Source: Geothrix limicola (GTDB lineage: Bacteria; Acidobacteriota; Holophagae; Holophagales; Holophagaceae). From it: a stretch of 64,000 nt of DNA. The notes beneath the pieces are model-generated. The model did no database searches and was not told the DNA's origin. It was given only the letters and a program-made list of their open reading frames with translations. Positions within the stretch are counted from its first letter, which is position 1, and each line of letters begins with the position of its first letter. Below are positions 55,602 through 64,000 of the stretch, one piece after another. The translations under genes were made by a program, and so were the position numbers. The DNA is taken from contig NZ_BSDE01000002.1 in NCBI RefSeq assembly GCF_030268085.1, forward strand, positions 248,001 to 312,000, in the 5' to 3' direction.

Positions 55602-56735
55602 ATGGATGAGGCTCTGGAACCCCGCCCCCTGAAGTCCCTCGCGGGGCTCTTCCTCAAACTCGGCCTCACGGCCTTCGGCGGCCCCGCCGCGCACATCGCC
55701 ATGATGGAAGAGGAGGTCGTCCGCCGCCGGAAGTGGATGGACCACGCGGCCTTCCTCGATCTGCTGGGCCTCTGCAGCCTGCTACCCGGGCCCAACTCCA
55801 CCGAAATGGCCATCGCCATCGGTCGCGCCAAAGCGGGCTGGCGCGGCCTCGTGCTGGCGGGCCTCTGCTTCATCCTGCCTGCGGCCCTGCTCACGCTCGG
55901 CTTGGCCGCTCTGTACGTGCGCTTCGGCCGGCTGCCCGCGACCCAGGGCTTCCTCATGGGACTCAAGCCCATCGTGCTGGCCATCGTCGCCCAGGCCGTC
56001 TGGAACCTGGGACGCTCAGCCCTGAAGACCTGGCGCGCCGCCCTGCTGGGCGTGGCGGTGCTGGCGGCGAACCTGGCAGGCCTCCAGGAGGCCCTCCTCA
56101 TCCTCGGCGCCGGGGCCGTCTCCCTCGCGCTGGCCCGGCCGCGCCTGCGGGCTTCGGCTTTCGGCGCCGCGCTGCTGCCCCTGCCTGCCCTCCCCGCCTT
56201 CGCCGTGCCCTTCAGCCTCGGTGGCCTCTTCTGGGTCTTCCTGAAGGTGGGCGCCACGCTGTTCGGCAGCGGCTACGTACTCGTCGCCTTCCTGCGCACG
56301 GACCTCGTGCACCGCCTGGGCTGGCTGACGGAAACCCAACTGCTGGACGCCGTCGCCGTGGGTCAGGTGACGCCGGGCCCCGTGTTCACCACGGCCACCT
56401 TCATCGGCTACCTGCTGGGCTCCTGGCGCGGCGCCCTGGTGGCCACCACCGCCATCTTCGTGCCCGCCTTCCTGCTGGTGGCCGCCAGTGCCTCCTTCCT
56501 TCCGAAGATCCGCCGATCCCCCGCCCTGTCGGCCTTCATGAACGGCGTCAACGCCGCCGCCGTGGCCCTCATGGCGACGGCCCTGTGGGATCTCGGCAGG
56601 GCCACCCTGGCCTCCTGGTGCACGGTTGCCCTGGGCCTTCTCGCCGCCTGGCTGCTCATCCGCCGGCGCGTGAACGCCACCTGGGTGCTGCTGGGCGGCG
56701 GGCTGGCGGGATACCTGCTCCACCTGGGGCGGTGA
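55602..56735 (+). CDS. chrA: Chromate transporter family protein ChrA
   Basis: This 377-residue inner-membrane protein of the CHR family has two homologous halves of about five or six helices each. Signatures are GLTAFGGPAAHIAMMEEEVVRRRKW and LLPGPNSTEMAIAIG in the first half, and KVGATLFGSGYVLVAFL and VGQVTPGPVFTTATFIGY in the second. Long-chain ChrA proteins export chromate with proton or sulfate exchange. Chromate resistance is not shown here, and sulfate-type substrates are possible. The WYL regulator 73 bases downstream could be linked. Confidence 0.92.
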   Translation: MDEALEPRPLKSLAGLFLKLGLTAFGGPAAHIAMMEEEVVRRRKWMDHAAFLDLLGLCSLLPGPNSTEMAIAIGRAKAGWRGLVLAGLCFILPAALLTLGLAALYVRFGRLPATQGFLMGLKPIVLAIVAQAVWNLGRSALKTWRAALLGVAVLAANLAGLQEALLILGAGAVSLALARPRLRASAFGAALLPLPALPAFAVPFSLGGLFWVFLKVGATLFGSGYVLVAFLRTDLVHRLGWLTETQLLDAVAVGQVTPGPVFTTATFIGYLLGSWRGALVATTAIFVPAFLLVAASASFLPKIRRSPALSAFMNGVNAAAVALMATALWDLGRATLASWCTVALGLLAAWLLIRRRVNATWVLLGGGLAGYLLHLGR

Positions 56736-56766
56736 ACCGACCTGTCTTGCGGCGATTCTCCTTGCC

Positions 56767-56787
56767 ATTGGACAGTCACTGGCCAAT
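56767..56787. promoter_or_regulatory. Near-perfect 21-bp palindrome upstream of WYL regulator
   Basis: ATTGGACAGT-C-ACTGGCCAAT matches its complement at 9 of 10 arm positions. It lies 21 bases before the regulator's start codon and 31 bases after chrA. Autoregulatory operator is the likely role. Confidence 0.5.
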
Positions 56788-56808
56788 CCTTGGGACTCGG
56801 AGGTTGCC

Positions 56809-57867
56809 ATGGCCCGCTCCGTCTCCCGCAAGGCCCTTGAATCCCCCCGCCCCGACGGCGCCCACCTGGTGAAGCCCGAGCGGCTTCAGGTGGTCCTGGA
56901 GGCCATCCGCGACGCCGGGGAGCGCGGCATCACGAAGGAGGGCCTGTCCCGCAAACTGGGCGGCGTCGCCATGCGCACGGTGGATCGCGCCGTGCAGCTG
57001 CTGGAGGAGCAGGGCGCCCGCTTCGGCAAGGCCCGCGAAGGCCGCCCCGCCATCATCCACTTCACGCTGGAGAAGGCGCCGGACTGGGACAGCCGCATCA
57101 CGCCCCACGCCCGCGTGGCCCTCGAAGTCGCCCTCATGGCCCTGGAGGGCACCGCCACCGAGCTCTGGTTCGATCAGCTGGAGGGCCTGCGCACCCTCGC
57201 CGACAGCCACCTGAGCAGCCGCGACCGCGACCTCTTCCGCGCCCTGCAGGAGCACGTCAGCGTGCGCGGCGGCGCCGACGATCAGCAGGCCCTCGATACG
57301 AAGATGCTCACCCAGGTGTTGCTGGCCCTGGGCCACCCCGAAGGCCCGCGCGAGCTGGAGCTGACCTATGCCGCCGCCTCCACGGGCCGCACCAGCGCGC
57401 GCACCGTCGTGCCCTTCACGCTCACCCATGACGTGTTCTCCGGCGGAGCCTTCCTGCTGGCCTGGGATCTGGCCAAGCAGGAGCCGCGGCACTTCCGCCT
57501 GGCCCGCATCGAGGAGGCGAAGGCCCTCACGCGGCGCGGCCTCATCCCCGACAAGCGACCCCTCGAACAAGCCCGCGAGCTGCAGATCGGCGGCTGGTTC
57601 CGCCTCGCGCCGCCCATGCAGATCCAGGTGCGCGTCTCGGGCACCAACTGGCCCCAGGCCCTGCTGGACGCGCCCCCTGCCCTGCCCGGCGTCGCGGTGC
57701 GCAAGGAGAAGGGCGGCACCGTACTGCTCGGCTTCCAGGCCACCGAACTCTCCGGCCCCACGCGCTTCATCCTGCAGTTCGGCGCCGAGGCCGAGGTGCT
57801 CGAACCGAAGACACTGCGGGCCCACATGGCCGCGACGCTGAAGGGGATGGCGGCGAAGTACCGTTAG
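56809..57867 (+). CDS. WYL-domain transcriptional regulator
   Basis: This 352-residue regulator has an N-terminal helix-turn-helix (about 25-75, LEAIRDAGERGITKEGLSRKLGGVAMRTVDRAVQLLEEQG) and a WYL domain (about 180-260, LELTYAAASTGRTSARTVVPFTLTHDVFSGGAFLLAWDLAKQEPRHFRLARIEEA). A WCX-type C-terminal extension completes it. It differs from the shorter YafY type at 48294. The ribosome site is CGGAGGTTGCC. Targets may be chrA or its own promoter. The ligand is unknown, but WYL domains commonly sense nucleic acids or nucleotides. Confidence 0.9.
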   Translation: MARSVSRKALESPRPDGAHLVKPERLQVVLEAIRDAGERGITKEGLSRKLGGVAMRTVDRAVQLLEEQGARFGKAREGRPAIIHFTLEKAPDWDSRITPHARVALEVALMALEGTATELWFDQLEGLRTLADSHLSSRDRDLFRALQEHVSVRGGADDQQALDTKMLTQVLLALGHPEGPRELELTYAAASTGRTSARTVVPFTLTHDVFSGGAFLLAWDLAKQEPRHFRLARIEEAKALTRRGLIPDKRPLEQARELQIGGWFRLAPPMQIQVRVSGTNWPQALLDAPPALPGVAVRKEKGGTVLLGFQATELSGPTRFILQFGAEAEVLEPKTLRAHMAATLKGMAAKYR

Positions 57868-57894
57868 GCCTCGCCAATCTGGTGTGGAGGGCTC

Positions 57895-58281
57895 ATGGTC
57901 AAGATCCTGGTCATCGATGACAGCACCCTGATGCGGAACATCCTCCGGGACAACCTGGAAGGAGCTGGCTTCGAGGTGGAAGACCTTCCGCCCAAGTCCT
58001 CAGCCGCCCTCATCAATCACCTGAACACCTCCACCCCTGACCTGGTGATCAGCGATTTCAACATGCCGATCCTGAACGGCGAGGGGGTGATCAAGGCCGT
58101 CCGATTCAGCAATCCGAAAATCCCCATCCTCATCCTGACGGCCAACCGGGATGCGAAGCGCGACACCAAGCTCAAGGCCATGGGCGTCCGGAACATCCTA
58201 TACAAGCCCATCCATGCGGAAGATCTCCTGGGTGCGGTGAACCGCATCTGCCAGCAGCAGAAACTGAATTCAAAAGCCTGA
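57895..58281 (+). CDS. Single-domain CheY-like response regulator
   Basis: This 128-residue receiver domain has acidic pair Asp8-Asp9, phospho-acceptor Asp54 (VISDFNMP), Thr82 and Lys104, all standard. There is no output domain, so it acts through protein contacts, for example in motility or a phosphorelay. The N-terminal half of helix 1 (STLMRNILRDNLE) resembles CheY. No histidine kinase or flagellar gene is in the window. It starts 27 bases after the WYL gene. Confidence 0.93.
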   Translation: MVKILVIDDSTLMRNILRDNLEGAGFEVEDLPPKSSAALINHLNTSTPDLVISDFNMPILNGEGVIKAVRFSNPKIPILILTANRDAKRDTKLKAMGVRNILYKPIHAEDLLGAVNRICQQQKLNSKA

Positions 58282-58335
58282 AACCAGCCCAAGGCTCGCG
58301 AAGACCCGAACCGCCGCCATTCAGCAGGACATCCC

Positions 58336-59121
58336 TTGCGCACACCGATATTCCAGATCGATGCCTTCAGCACCCGACGCTTCGCGGGCAATCCCGCCGC
58401 GGTGATGCCGATGGACCAGTTCCCCGAAGACGCCGTCATGCAGGCCATCGCGGCCGAGAACAACCTGGCGGAGACGGCCTTCCTCGTCCGCGACGGCGAG
58501 GACTACCGCATCCGCTGGTTCACCCCCGCCCTCGAGGTGCCCCTGTGCGGCCACGCCACCCTGGCCAGCGCCGCCGTCGTCATGGAGCGGCTGGAACCAT
58601 CGCGGCGCCGCGTGGTCTTCCATTCGGCGAGCGGGTCGCTGTTCGTGAGTCGCACCAATACGGGCTACGTCATGGACTTCCCGGCGCGGTTTTCCCAGCC
58701 GGTGCCCGCCCCGCCCGGGCTCGCGGAGGCGCTGGGTGTGACGCCCCTCGAAGTGGTGGCCGACGGATTCAACTACCTGGCCCTGCTGGAGCGCGCAGAA
58801 CTCGTGCGCGGGCTCGCGCCCGACTTCGCGGCGATCGCCCGCCTGGACCGCAGCGGCCTGATCGTCACCGCGCCCGGCGATGGCGGCTACGACTTCGTCA
58901 GCCGCTACTTCGCCCCGGCCAAGGGCATCTCCGAAGATCCAGTCACCGGTGGAGCCCACTGCGCCCTGACCCCTTACTGGGCCCAGCGACTGAACCGAAC
59001 CACCTTCCGCGCCTTCCAGGCCTCGCGGCGGGGCGGCGAGCTCATCTGCCGTATGGTGGGGGATCGCGTGGAGCTGGAAGGCTCCTGCGTCTTCTACCTG
59101 GAAGGCACCGCGGAGATCTAA
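58336..59121 (+). CDS. PhzF-family isomerase
   Basis: This 261-residue protein of the PhzF/diaminopimelate-epimerase fold has the N-terminal IFQIDAFSTRRFAGNPAAVM, catalytic-type glutamate in NNLAETAFLV, RWFTPALEVPLCGHATLASA and EDPVTGGAHCALTPYWA. These are the full set of family motifs. PhzF itself isomerises a phenazine precursor, but most relatives have unknown substrates and no phenazine genes are nearby. The start is TTG 58336 with GCAGGA upstream. Confidence 0.9.
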   Translation: MRTPIFQIDAFSTRRFAGNPAAVMPMDQFPEDAVMQAIAAENNLAETAFLVRDGEDYRIRWFTPALEVPLCGHATLASAAVVMERLEPSRRRVVFHSASGSLFVSRTNTGYVMDFPARFSQPVPAPPGLAEALGVTPLEVVADGFNYLALLERAELVRGLAPDFAAIARLDRSGLIVTAPGDGGYDFVSRYFAPAKGISEDPVTGGAHCALTPYWAQRLNRTTFRAFQASRRGGELICRMVGDRVELEGSCVFYLEGTAEI

Positions 59122-59152
59122 GGCCGGATCAGCTGCCTTCGAATCCCATCGT

Positions 59153-60445
59153 TCAGGGCACCGCCAGCACCTCGAGGGAGGCCAGCACCAGGGCCTCCAC
59201 ACCCGTGCGGATGCTGCGTTCGCGGTCCGGCGCGAAGAGCGGCGAGTGCGGCGAAGGCAGCACCTCGCCCGAGGCCTGGGCCGCGGCGTAGCGCCCCGGT
59301 TCCACGGCGCCCAGCCGCAGCATGGCGGAGGGGATGCCCGCGGCCTTGCCGATCTCGCCGAAATCCTCGGCGCCCATCTCGGGACGGGCGGTCACGACGT
59401 TCTCGGCTCCCAGGCCTTTCCCGAGGGCCGCGGCCAGGCGCCGGATGAAGGTCGGGTCGTTGTAGAGGGCATCCTGGCCTTCGCTGAAGGCGATGGCGGG
59501 TTCCTTCGGCGCCCTGGCCGCCACGGCCTCGGCCTTCGCGATTCGCACGACGCCGTCGAGCAGCTGCTTGCGCACGGCCGGGGCGTAGCTGCGCACGGTG
59601 AGCTGCAGCTTGGCCTCGTCGGGAATGATGTTGTGCTTGGTGCCGGCGTGGATGGAGCCGACGGTGATGACGCCGGGCTCCATGGGATCCTTCTCCCGCG
59701 AGACGAGGGTCTGCAGGGCCAGGACGGTCCGCGCCGCAATCACGATGGGATCCACCGTGCTGTTGGGCCGGGCCCCGTGGCCGCCCTTGCCGAAGATGGT
59801 GATGTCCACGCTGTCCACGTTGGCGAAGGCGTAGCCCTCCGTCCAGGCCACCTGGCCCGAGGGCAGGTTGCCGGTGTCATGCAGGGCCAGGGCGAAATCG
59901 GGCTTGGGGAAGCGCGTGAAGAGGCCATCGGCGATCATGGCGCGGGCGCCGCCCACGGTCTCCTCCGCGGGCTGCGCCACCAGCACCAGGGTGCCGCGCC
60001 AACGGTCCTTCATCTTGTTGAGCAGCGTGGCAGCCCCCGTGAGGCAGGTCATGTGCAGGTCGTGGCCGCAGGCGTGCATGACGCCGGGCTCCTGGCTGGC
60101 GTAGGGCAGCCCCGTCTTCTCCTGCAGGGGCAGGGCGTCGAGTTCGGTGCGCAGCAGCAGGGTCGGCCCCGGGCCGTTCCGCAGCACGCCCACCACACCG
60201 GTGCCTCCCAGGCCCGAAGTGACCACAAAACCTGCCTGCTTCATCTGGTCCGCGATCTTGGCGGCGGTCTTCACTTCGTGCCCCGAGAGTTCGGGATGGC
60301 GGTGGAGGTCCTGATACAAGGATTCGAGACTCTGGAAGTGGCGCTCCAGTTCGGCGCGGATGGCTTGAATCGGCACGGAACGGGGTTGGGCCCCGAGGTT
60401 CGCGGCTGCCAGCAGACAGAGGAAGCAGACCTGCCATGGGCGCAT
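59153..60445 (-). CDS. Secreted M20-family amidohydrolase
   Basis: This 430-residue metallohydrolase of the M20D group (IAA-amino-acid/N-acyl-amino-acid hydrolases) has a signal peptide (about 1-19). Metal-binding and catalytic motifs are HACGHDLHMTCLTG, AQPAEETVGGARAMI, ALHDTGNLPSGQVAW, GKGGHGARPNSTVDP and HNIIPDEAKLQLTVR. It hydrolyses N-acyl or peptide-like bonds in the periplasm; the substrate is open. The start ATG 60445 follows GGGAGTCCCC. Its end is convergent with the PhzF gene. Confidence 0.92.
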   Translation of the reverse strand: MRPWQVCFLCLLAAANLGAQPRSVPIQAIRAELERHFQSLESLYQDLHRHPELSGHEVKTAAKIADQMKQAGFVVTSGLGGTGVVGVLRNGPGPTLLLRTELDALPLQEKTGLPYASQEPGVMHACGHDLHMTCLTGAATLLNKMKDRWRGTLVLVAQPAEETVGGARAMIADGLFTRFPKPDFALALHDTGNLPSGQVAWTEGYAFANVDSVDITIFGKGGHGARPNSTVDPIVIAARTVLALQTLVSREKDPMEPGVITVGSIHAGTKHNIIPDEAKLQLTVRSYAPAVRKQLLDGVVRIAKAEAVAARAPKEPAIAFSEGQDALYNDPTFIRRLAAALGKGLGAENVVTARPEMGAEDFGEIGKAAGIPSAMLRLGAVEPGRYAAAQASGEVLPSPHSPLFAPDRERSIRTGVEALVLASLEVLAVP

Positions 60446-60470
60446 GGGGACTCCCGGGATGGATTTCAGC

Positions 60471-61757
60471 CTAGAACTGGGGGAGGGAGGACGAGACTCC
60501 TGCGGCCTTGAACAGTGTCGAGAGCTTGCACTGATAGCCCATGGAAACGCCCCAATAGTTCCGTTGGCCATGTCCGGTTTCCACGTTGACCTCGACCATC
60601 AGGTTATTGCTGCTCTCCTTCTGATCAAAGAAGACGCCCCGGACCTTCAGGTAGTAGCGGCTCCTTTCAGCAGGAACCACGTAGATCCTGTCGTACTTCC
60701 AGCCCAGCTCGCAAAAGGATCCGGCCATGGGGCTTCCCGCCCCGGGCAGGATTTCATACCGGTAGGCCGCAAAGGGGGCCGTGTAGCCCACCGTGTCCGA
60801 AACGCCGCTCTCTTTCGTCCCGTTCGCATCGGTCACTCTCGTGATCCTGCCGATTTCGTACTGATCCAGTGAAAGCCCCGCGAGGACACCATGGGCCGCC
60901 GCGTGATGCAGGTTGGCCCCGTTGAAATAATCCCTGAAGGCCATCCATCTGCCGCCGAGGGTGCAGGAGAACTTGCGCTTGAAGTAGTCGTTGTCCACCT
61001 CCGTGGAACCAGAACTGGGCGTCTTCGATTCGGTGGCGATGACGATCGGATCATGCGTGGGATAGATCCGCCCCGACGCGAGCAGGGTCTGAAATCCGTT
61101 CCAGTCATCACTGGGCTTTGGCAGATACTCGATCATGGCCACGGTGAATTTGGGGTCCTTGTTCTGCCCCTGCATGGATTCCCCCAGGCTCATCACACCA
61201 CCCACGACGAACAGCTTGAGGCTGGCGAGCTCCATGCCATCTAGACTGGCGGCGACCGCGGCGTCATCCATGCGCTCGGCATCCGTCTTCACCGATTGGA
61301 GGGCCTGAAGCCCCTCGGTTTTACCCGCAGCCTGGCCCCTCGCCGTGGCAATGGCTTCGGGCTTCAGCAAACCCTCCAGATCGCTCGAAGTGGCCGCGCC
61401 GTTCACCACTTCCAAGGCCTTCGCCAAGGCCGTCAATTGGTTTTGGATGGTCTGCTGCTTCTGCGTGGGGGCCTCGAGAAAACTGGATACTTCCGGCTTC
61501 CTGGCCGCGACGGCCCCAGGGCCAAGCACGACAGCCACCTGACCTTGGGCTTTTTTCAGGGCTTCATCCGCGTCTTTGAGCATCTCTTTGAGAAGGCGCT
61601 GACGCCGATAGACCAGGGTCTTGAGGGCCTTCTTTTGCTTCTCGAGGGCCTTCTGCTCATCCGTCCCGGCAGGCGTGGCCCCATGGCAAGGCAGAGGCTC
61701 CGTTCCCAGTCCAAGCAGCCCCACCAGAATCATTCCAATCAAATGTCGCCCATTCAT
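60471..61757 (-). CDS. Unrecognised secreted protein of 428 residues
   Basis: I do not recognise this family. The protein has a signal peptide (MNGRHLIGMILVGLLGLG, possibly to about residue 26) and then a Lys-rich coiled-coil-like stretch (KALEKQKKALKTLVYRRQRLLKEMLKDADEALKKAQ, about 40-76). The C-terminal ~280 residues look like a globular, beta-rich domain with several tyrosines and cysteines. ATG 61757 follows CAGGGGGTTTGT. Base composition by eye is less GC-rich than the neighbours, and its upstream gap is AT-rich, which suggests recent acquisition. It stands alone between the M20 hydrolase and nrfA, all on the same strand. Confidence 0.75.
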   Translation of the reverse strand: MNGRHLIGMILVGLLGLGTEPLPCHGATPAGTDEQKALEKQKKALKTLVYRRQRLLKEMLKDADEALKKAQGQVAVVLGPGAVAARKPEVSSFLEAPTQKQQTIQNQLTALAKALEVVNGAATSSDLEGLLKPEAIATARGQAAGKTEGLQALQSVKTDAERMDDAAVAASLDGMELASLKLFVVGGVMSLGESMQGQNKDPKFTVAMIEYLPKPSDDWNGFQTLLASGRIYPTHDPIVIATESKTPSSGSTEVDNDYFKRKFSCTLGGRWMAFRDYFNGANLHHAAAHGVLAGLSLDQYEIGRITRVTDANGTKESGVSDTVGYTAPFAAYRYEILPGAGSPMAGSFCELGWKYDRIYVVPAERSRYYLKVRGVFFDQKESSNNLMVEVNVETGHGQRNYWGVSMGYQCKLSTLFKAAGVSSSLPQF

Positions 61758-61854
61758 ACAAACCCCCTGCAAACACTAAAATGGATTAGTAAAAACAAGG
61801 TGAACAGAAATTGAGCGAAGCCTATCAGGCTCTCCGCGACGAATCAAATGCCCC

Positions 61855-61885
61855 ATAAAAAAAGGGAGCGGCTGTCCGCTCCCTT
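61855..61885 (-). terminator. Rho-independent terminator after nrfA
   Basis: On the minus strand AAGGGAGCGG and CCGCTCCCTT form a 10-bp stem with a 4-base loop, followed by a run of seven T. It starts 18 bases after the nrfA stop and ends the nrfHA transcript. Confidence 0.88.
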
Positions 61886-61903
61886 GCTTGGTGAATCCAC
61901 TGA

Positions 61904-63394
61904 TTACTTCTTGGCGACCTTGGCCGCGCCCAGATCCCGCAGGACGACCTGGCCCTGGCGGGCGTAGTCGATGGCCTCGCCGAGGATGCGGGCGGCTTCC
62001 TGGGGCGCGTGGAAGCCCATGGAGTTTTCGGCGTTCACGAAATCCGTGCGCCACTGGGCCTTGCGCTGGAATTCGAGGACGGGCTTGAGCTTGGTGTCGT
62101 CGACGCCGGCCTTCTTGGCCGCCTCGATGTCGTTGATGAGGTTGACGACGGCATCCTCGGCGCGGTCCATGAGGGCCTTGGTGCGGTCCTGGATGGCCGT
62201 GACGCGAGCCTTCAGTTCTTCTTCGGGGAAGCGGTGGCAGGTCTGGCAGGAGCGCGACACGTCCAGCAGGGGGCTGCGCACGAGGTGGCTGCTGATCTTG
62301 ACGGCGCCTTCGCGGACGTAGGGCATGTGGCAGTCGGCGCAGGAGACGCCGGAGCGCGCGTGCACGCCCTGGCTCCACATCTCGAATTCGGGATGCTGGG
62401 CCTTCAGCACCTCGGCGCCGGTCTTGGCGTGCTGCCAATCGAAGAAGCGGTGGCCATCGGGGAACTTGTAGCCGTCGTAGTAGGCCTCGATCTGCTCAAC
62501 CTTGAGGCCGTTGTTCCAGGGGAAGAAGAGGGTGGTCTTGGGACCGCAGTAGTACTCCACGTGGCACTGGCCGCAGACCATGGACCGCAGCTCCTGGCGG
62601 GAGGCGTCGCGGTTGGCATCGTAGGGCGTGGCCTTGTCGCCCTTGCGCCACTTCTCGATGGAGGGCAGGTGCGGCACGGGCTCGGCACTGTTGGCCAGGG
62701 CGGCGATGCCGCGGATGAAGCCGGGCTTGGTGACGCGCAGGGCCATGTTCTTCGGATCGTGGCAGTCGATGCAGGCGACGGGATGCTTCACGAGCTTGGT
62801 GGCCTCGCCGTAGGGCATCTTGCAGACGTCCTCGAAGCCCTTCATGAGCTGGGCCTGGGCGTTGGGGCTGGTGAAGGGTTCGTCCAGGGTGCCGGGCGCG
62901 CCGCCCTTCAGGCCCTGTTCGCGGAAGGCGACGGTGTTGGAGGCGTGGCAGTGGAGGCAGGAGCCGGGCTGCTTGCGCTCGGTGACGCGCTTGGTGTTGC
63001 GCTGGTCATCCAGCATGTAGGCGTGGCCGCGGCGCTGATTGAAGTCGATGGCGAAGGCGTAGCCGTCGAAGATGGTGACGAGCCGGGGATCCTCCTTGAT
63101 GCGGCTGTTGGGCAACGCCTCGCTGCCGGCGCCGCCGTACTTGGTGCTGTACTTCTCGGCGGTGCGCTGGTAGGCGTCGAACTGACGCGGGAAGTTCTTT
63201 CCCCAGAGGGCGGGATCGACGGACTTCTCATCGAGGTCCACCAGCTTGAAGCTGGTCTGCCGGGCCTCGGCCTTGCGGTTGGAGATGCTCGCGTAGAGGC
63301 TCATCACCAGCACGGTGGCCAGGGCGGCACCGGCGGCCAGAAGGCCCATGCGGGCCCAGGGCCGGGAGAGCAGCGGAGTGGGTTGGTCGGTCAT
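61904..63394 (-). CDS. nrfA: Ammonia-forming cytochrome c nitrite reductase
   Basis: This 496-residue pentahaem periplasmic enzyme reduces nitrite to ammonia with six electrons. A membrane anchor or uncleaved signal is at about 13-34. Haem motifs are CLHCH (146-150), CIDCH (208-212), CGQCH (274-278), CADCH (352-356) and CQTCH (383-387). The first is the active-site haem and has His where most NrfA proteins have Lys (CXXCK). Active-site blocks CGQCHVEYY and HARSGVSCADCHMP, and the calcium-site segment KAQHPE, are kept. It follows nrfH, which supplies electrons from quinol. Confidence 0.95.
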   Translation of the reverse strand: MTDQPTPLLSRPWARMGLLAAGAALATVLVMSLYASISNRKAEARQTSFKLVDLDEKSVDPALWGKNFPRQFDAYQRTAEKYSTKYGGAGSEALPNSRIKEDPRLVTIFDGYAFAIDFNQRRGHAYMLDDQRNTKRVTERKQPGSCLHCHASNTVAFREQGLKGGAPGTLDEPFTSPNAQAQLMKGFEDVCKMPYGEATKLVKHPVACIDCHDPKNMALRVTKPGFIRGIAALANSAEPVPHLPSIEKWRKGDKATPYDANRDASRQELRSMVCGQCHVEYYCGPKTTLFFPWNNGLKVEQIEAYYDGYKFPDGHRFFDWQHAKTGAEVLKAQHPEFEMWSQGVHARSGVSCADCHMPYVREGAVKISSHLVRSPLLDVSRSCQTCHRFPEEELKARVTAIQDRTKALMDRAEDAVVNLINDIEAAKKAGVDDTKLKPVLEFQRKAQWRTDFVNAENSMGFHAPQEAARILGEAIDYARQGQVVLRDLGAAKVAKK

Positions 63395-63471
63395 CGGAGG
63401 GGTCCTCCCGCGTGGTGGGCACGCATCATCGGTTGGGGGTCAGGGGTGGGAAGGGTTCATCGGATCGGGCT

Positions 63472-63981
63472 TCAGCGGGTGGGCCCGTGGCCCACGCCCT
63501 GGTGGCAGCGCACGCAGCCGTAGAGGTCGGCCTTCCGGGTGGGATCCGTGGGCACGCCCAGGGTGCCGTGCGCGGTGATCTCGCTCGTCAACTCGCCGTG
63601 GCAGCGGAGGCAATTGTCTTCCAGGACTTTGGCGTTGCCGGGCTTGATGCGGATGGGCTCGGCGAAGTTCAGGAGGGTGAAGGCCTTCGAGTGGTGGTAG
63701 CCGTTGCTGGCCTTCACGAAGAGCTTGTTCACCACGTTGTCGTGGGGCAGATGGCAGTCGTTGCATACGGCCACCGCATGGTGGGAGGCGTGCTGCCAGC
63801 CGTCGTAGTCCTCGCGCATGATGTGACAGTTCACGCAGACCTGGGGATCGTTCGACAGGTACGAGGTGCCATGGGCCGACACGAAGGTGTAGGCGCCCGA
63901 TCCCAGGAACACGCCCAGGAAGACGCTGGCGGCCAGGCTGAAGAAGAGGAGTCGGCGCTTTCCACTCACGGGGGCATCCAC
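63472..63981 (-). CDS. nrfH: Cytochrome c nitrite reductase small subunit
   Basis: This 169-residue NapC/NirT-type tetrahaem quinol dehydrogenase is anchored by one N-terminal helix (about 10-32). Haem motifs are CVNCH (49-53, with Met55 in CHIM as in NrfH), CNDCH (73-77), CLRCH (124-128) and CVRCH (156-160). It passes electrons from menaquinol to NrfA encoded 77 bases downstream. The start is taken as GTG 63981; the frame stays open to the window edge, so an upstream start cannot be excluded. Confidence 0.92.
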   Translation of the reverse strand: MDAPVSGKRRLLFFSLAASVFLGVFLGSGAYTFVSAHGTSYLSNDPQVCVNCHIMREDYDGWQHASHHAVAVCNDCHLPHDNVVNKLFVKASNGYHHSKAFTLLNFAEPIRIKPGNAKVLEDNCLRCHGELTSEITAHGTLGVPTDPTRKADLYGCVRCHQGVGHGPTR

Positions 63982-64000
63982 ATCGGGTGACCGGCACCGG

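Noticed and set aside
62815-62830. Sixth haem or CXXCK motif in NrfA at Cys191-Lys192
   Set aside because: It is a lone Cys (EDVCKMPYG) without the first cysteine of a CXXC pair.

Overview
The window is GC-rich, densely coded bacterial chromosome with about 51 protein genes and no RNA genes, phage, insertion sequence or CRISPR array that I can see. The gene content suggests an anaerobic or respiratory Acidobacteriota of the Holophaga/Geothrix type. It combines a full lysine-fermentation locus, a membrane Etf:quinone-type Fe-S reductase, NrfHA nitrite ammonification, a DUF4382 lipoprotein and TorF- and FadL-type outer-membrane proteins. This assignment is inference from gene content; no 16S gene is present.

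Layout. 1-3.7 kb: edge-truncated GH92 alpha-mannosidase, divergent from a secreted HExxH metallopeptidase. 3.8-8.7 kb: nitrogen module on the minus strand (NifA-like sigma54 activator, Amt, divergent PII, TorF protein) with a -24/-12 promoter and three copies of one 12-bp palindrome. 8.8-15.7 kb: glycerol/ether-lipid-like operon (GntR, GlpD, FGGY kinase, AGPS-like FAD oxidase), divergent from a DUF2804 gene across a GTCTAGAC double operator. 15.7-29.1 kb: YtfJ, esterase, FadL porin, 5'-nucleotidase lipoprotein, GlpK, a Ser/Thr kinase with propeller domain, two tandem amidohydrolases (one apparently without metal ligands) and RarD.

29.1-41.6 kb: lysine fermentation. kal lies on the minus strand; kdd, kce, kamA, kamB, kamC, kamD, kamE, atoD and atoA form a plus-strand series. 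KamA makes beta-lysine and KamDE (kept active by KamBC) makes 3,5-diaminohexanoate. Kdd and Kce then give acetoacetate and 3-aminobutyryl-CoA, Kal gives crotonyl-CoA, and AtoDA exchanges CoA between butyryl-CoA and acetoacetate. A convergent Fe-S membrane protein could pass electrons from crotonyl/butyryl-CoA chemistry to quinone.

41.7-64 kb: mostly housekeeping and accessory genes. They include a QueD-like protein, signal peptidase I, an AraC regulator, Lon with a small heat-shock protein, MurA, WYL regulator plus DinB, Prs, a methyltransferase, a serine hydrolase, a DUF4382 lipoprotein, ChrA, a second WYL regulator, CheY-like and PhzF proteins and an M20 amidohydrolase. An unrecognised secreted protein that looks less GC-rich follows, and then NrfA and NrfH at the right edge.
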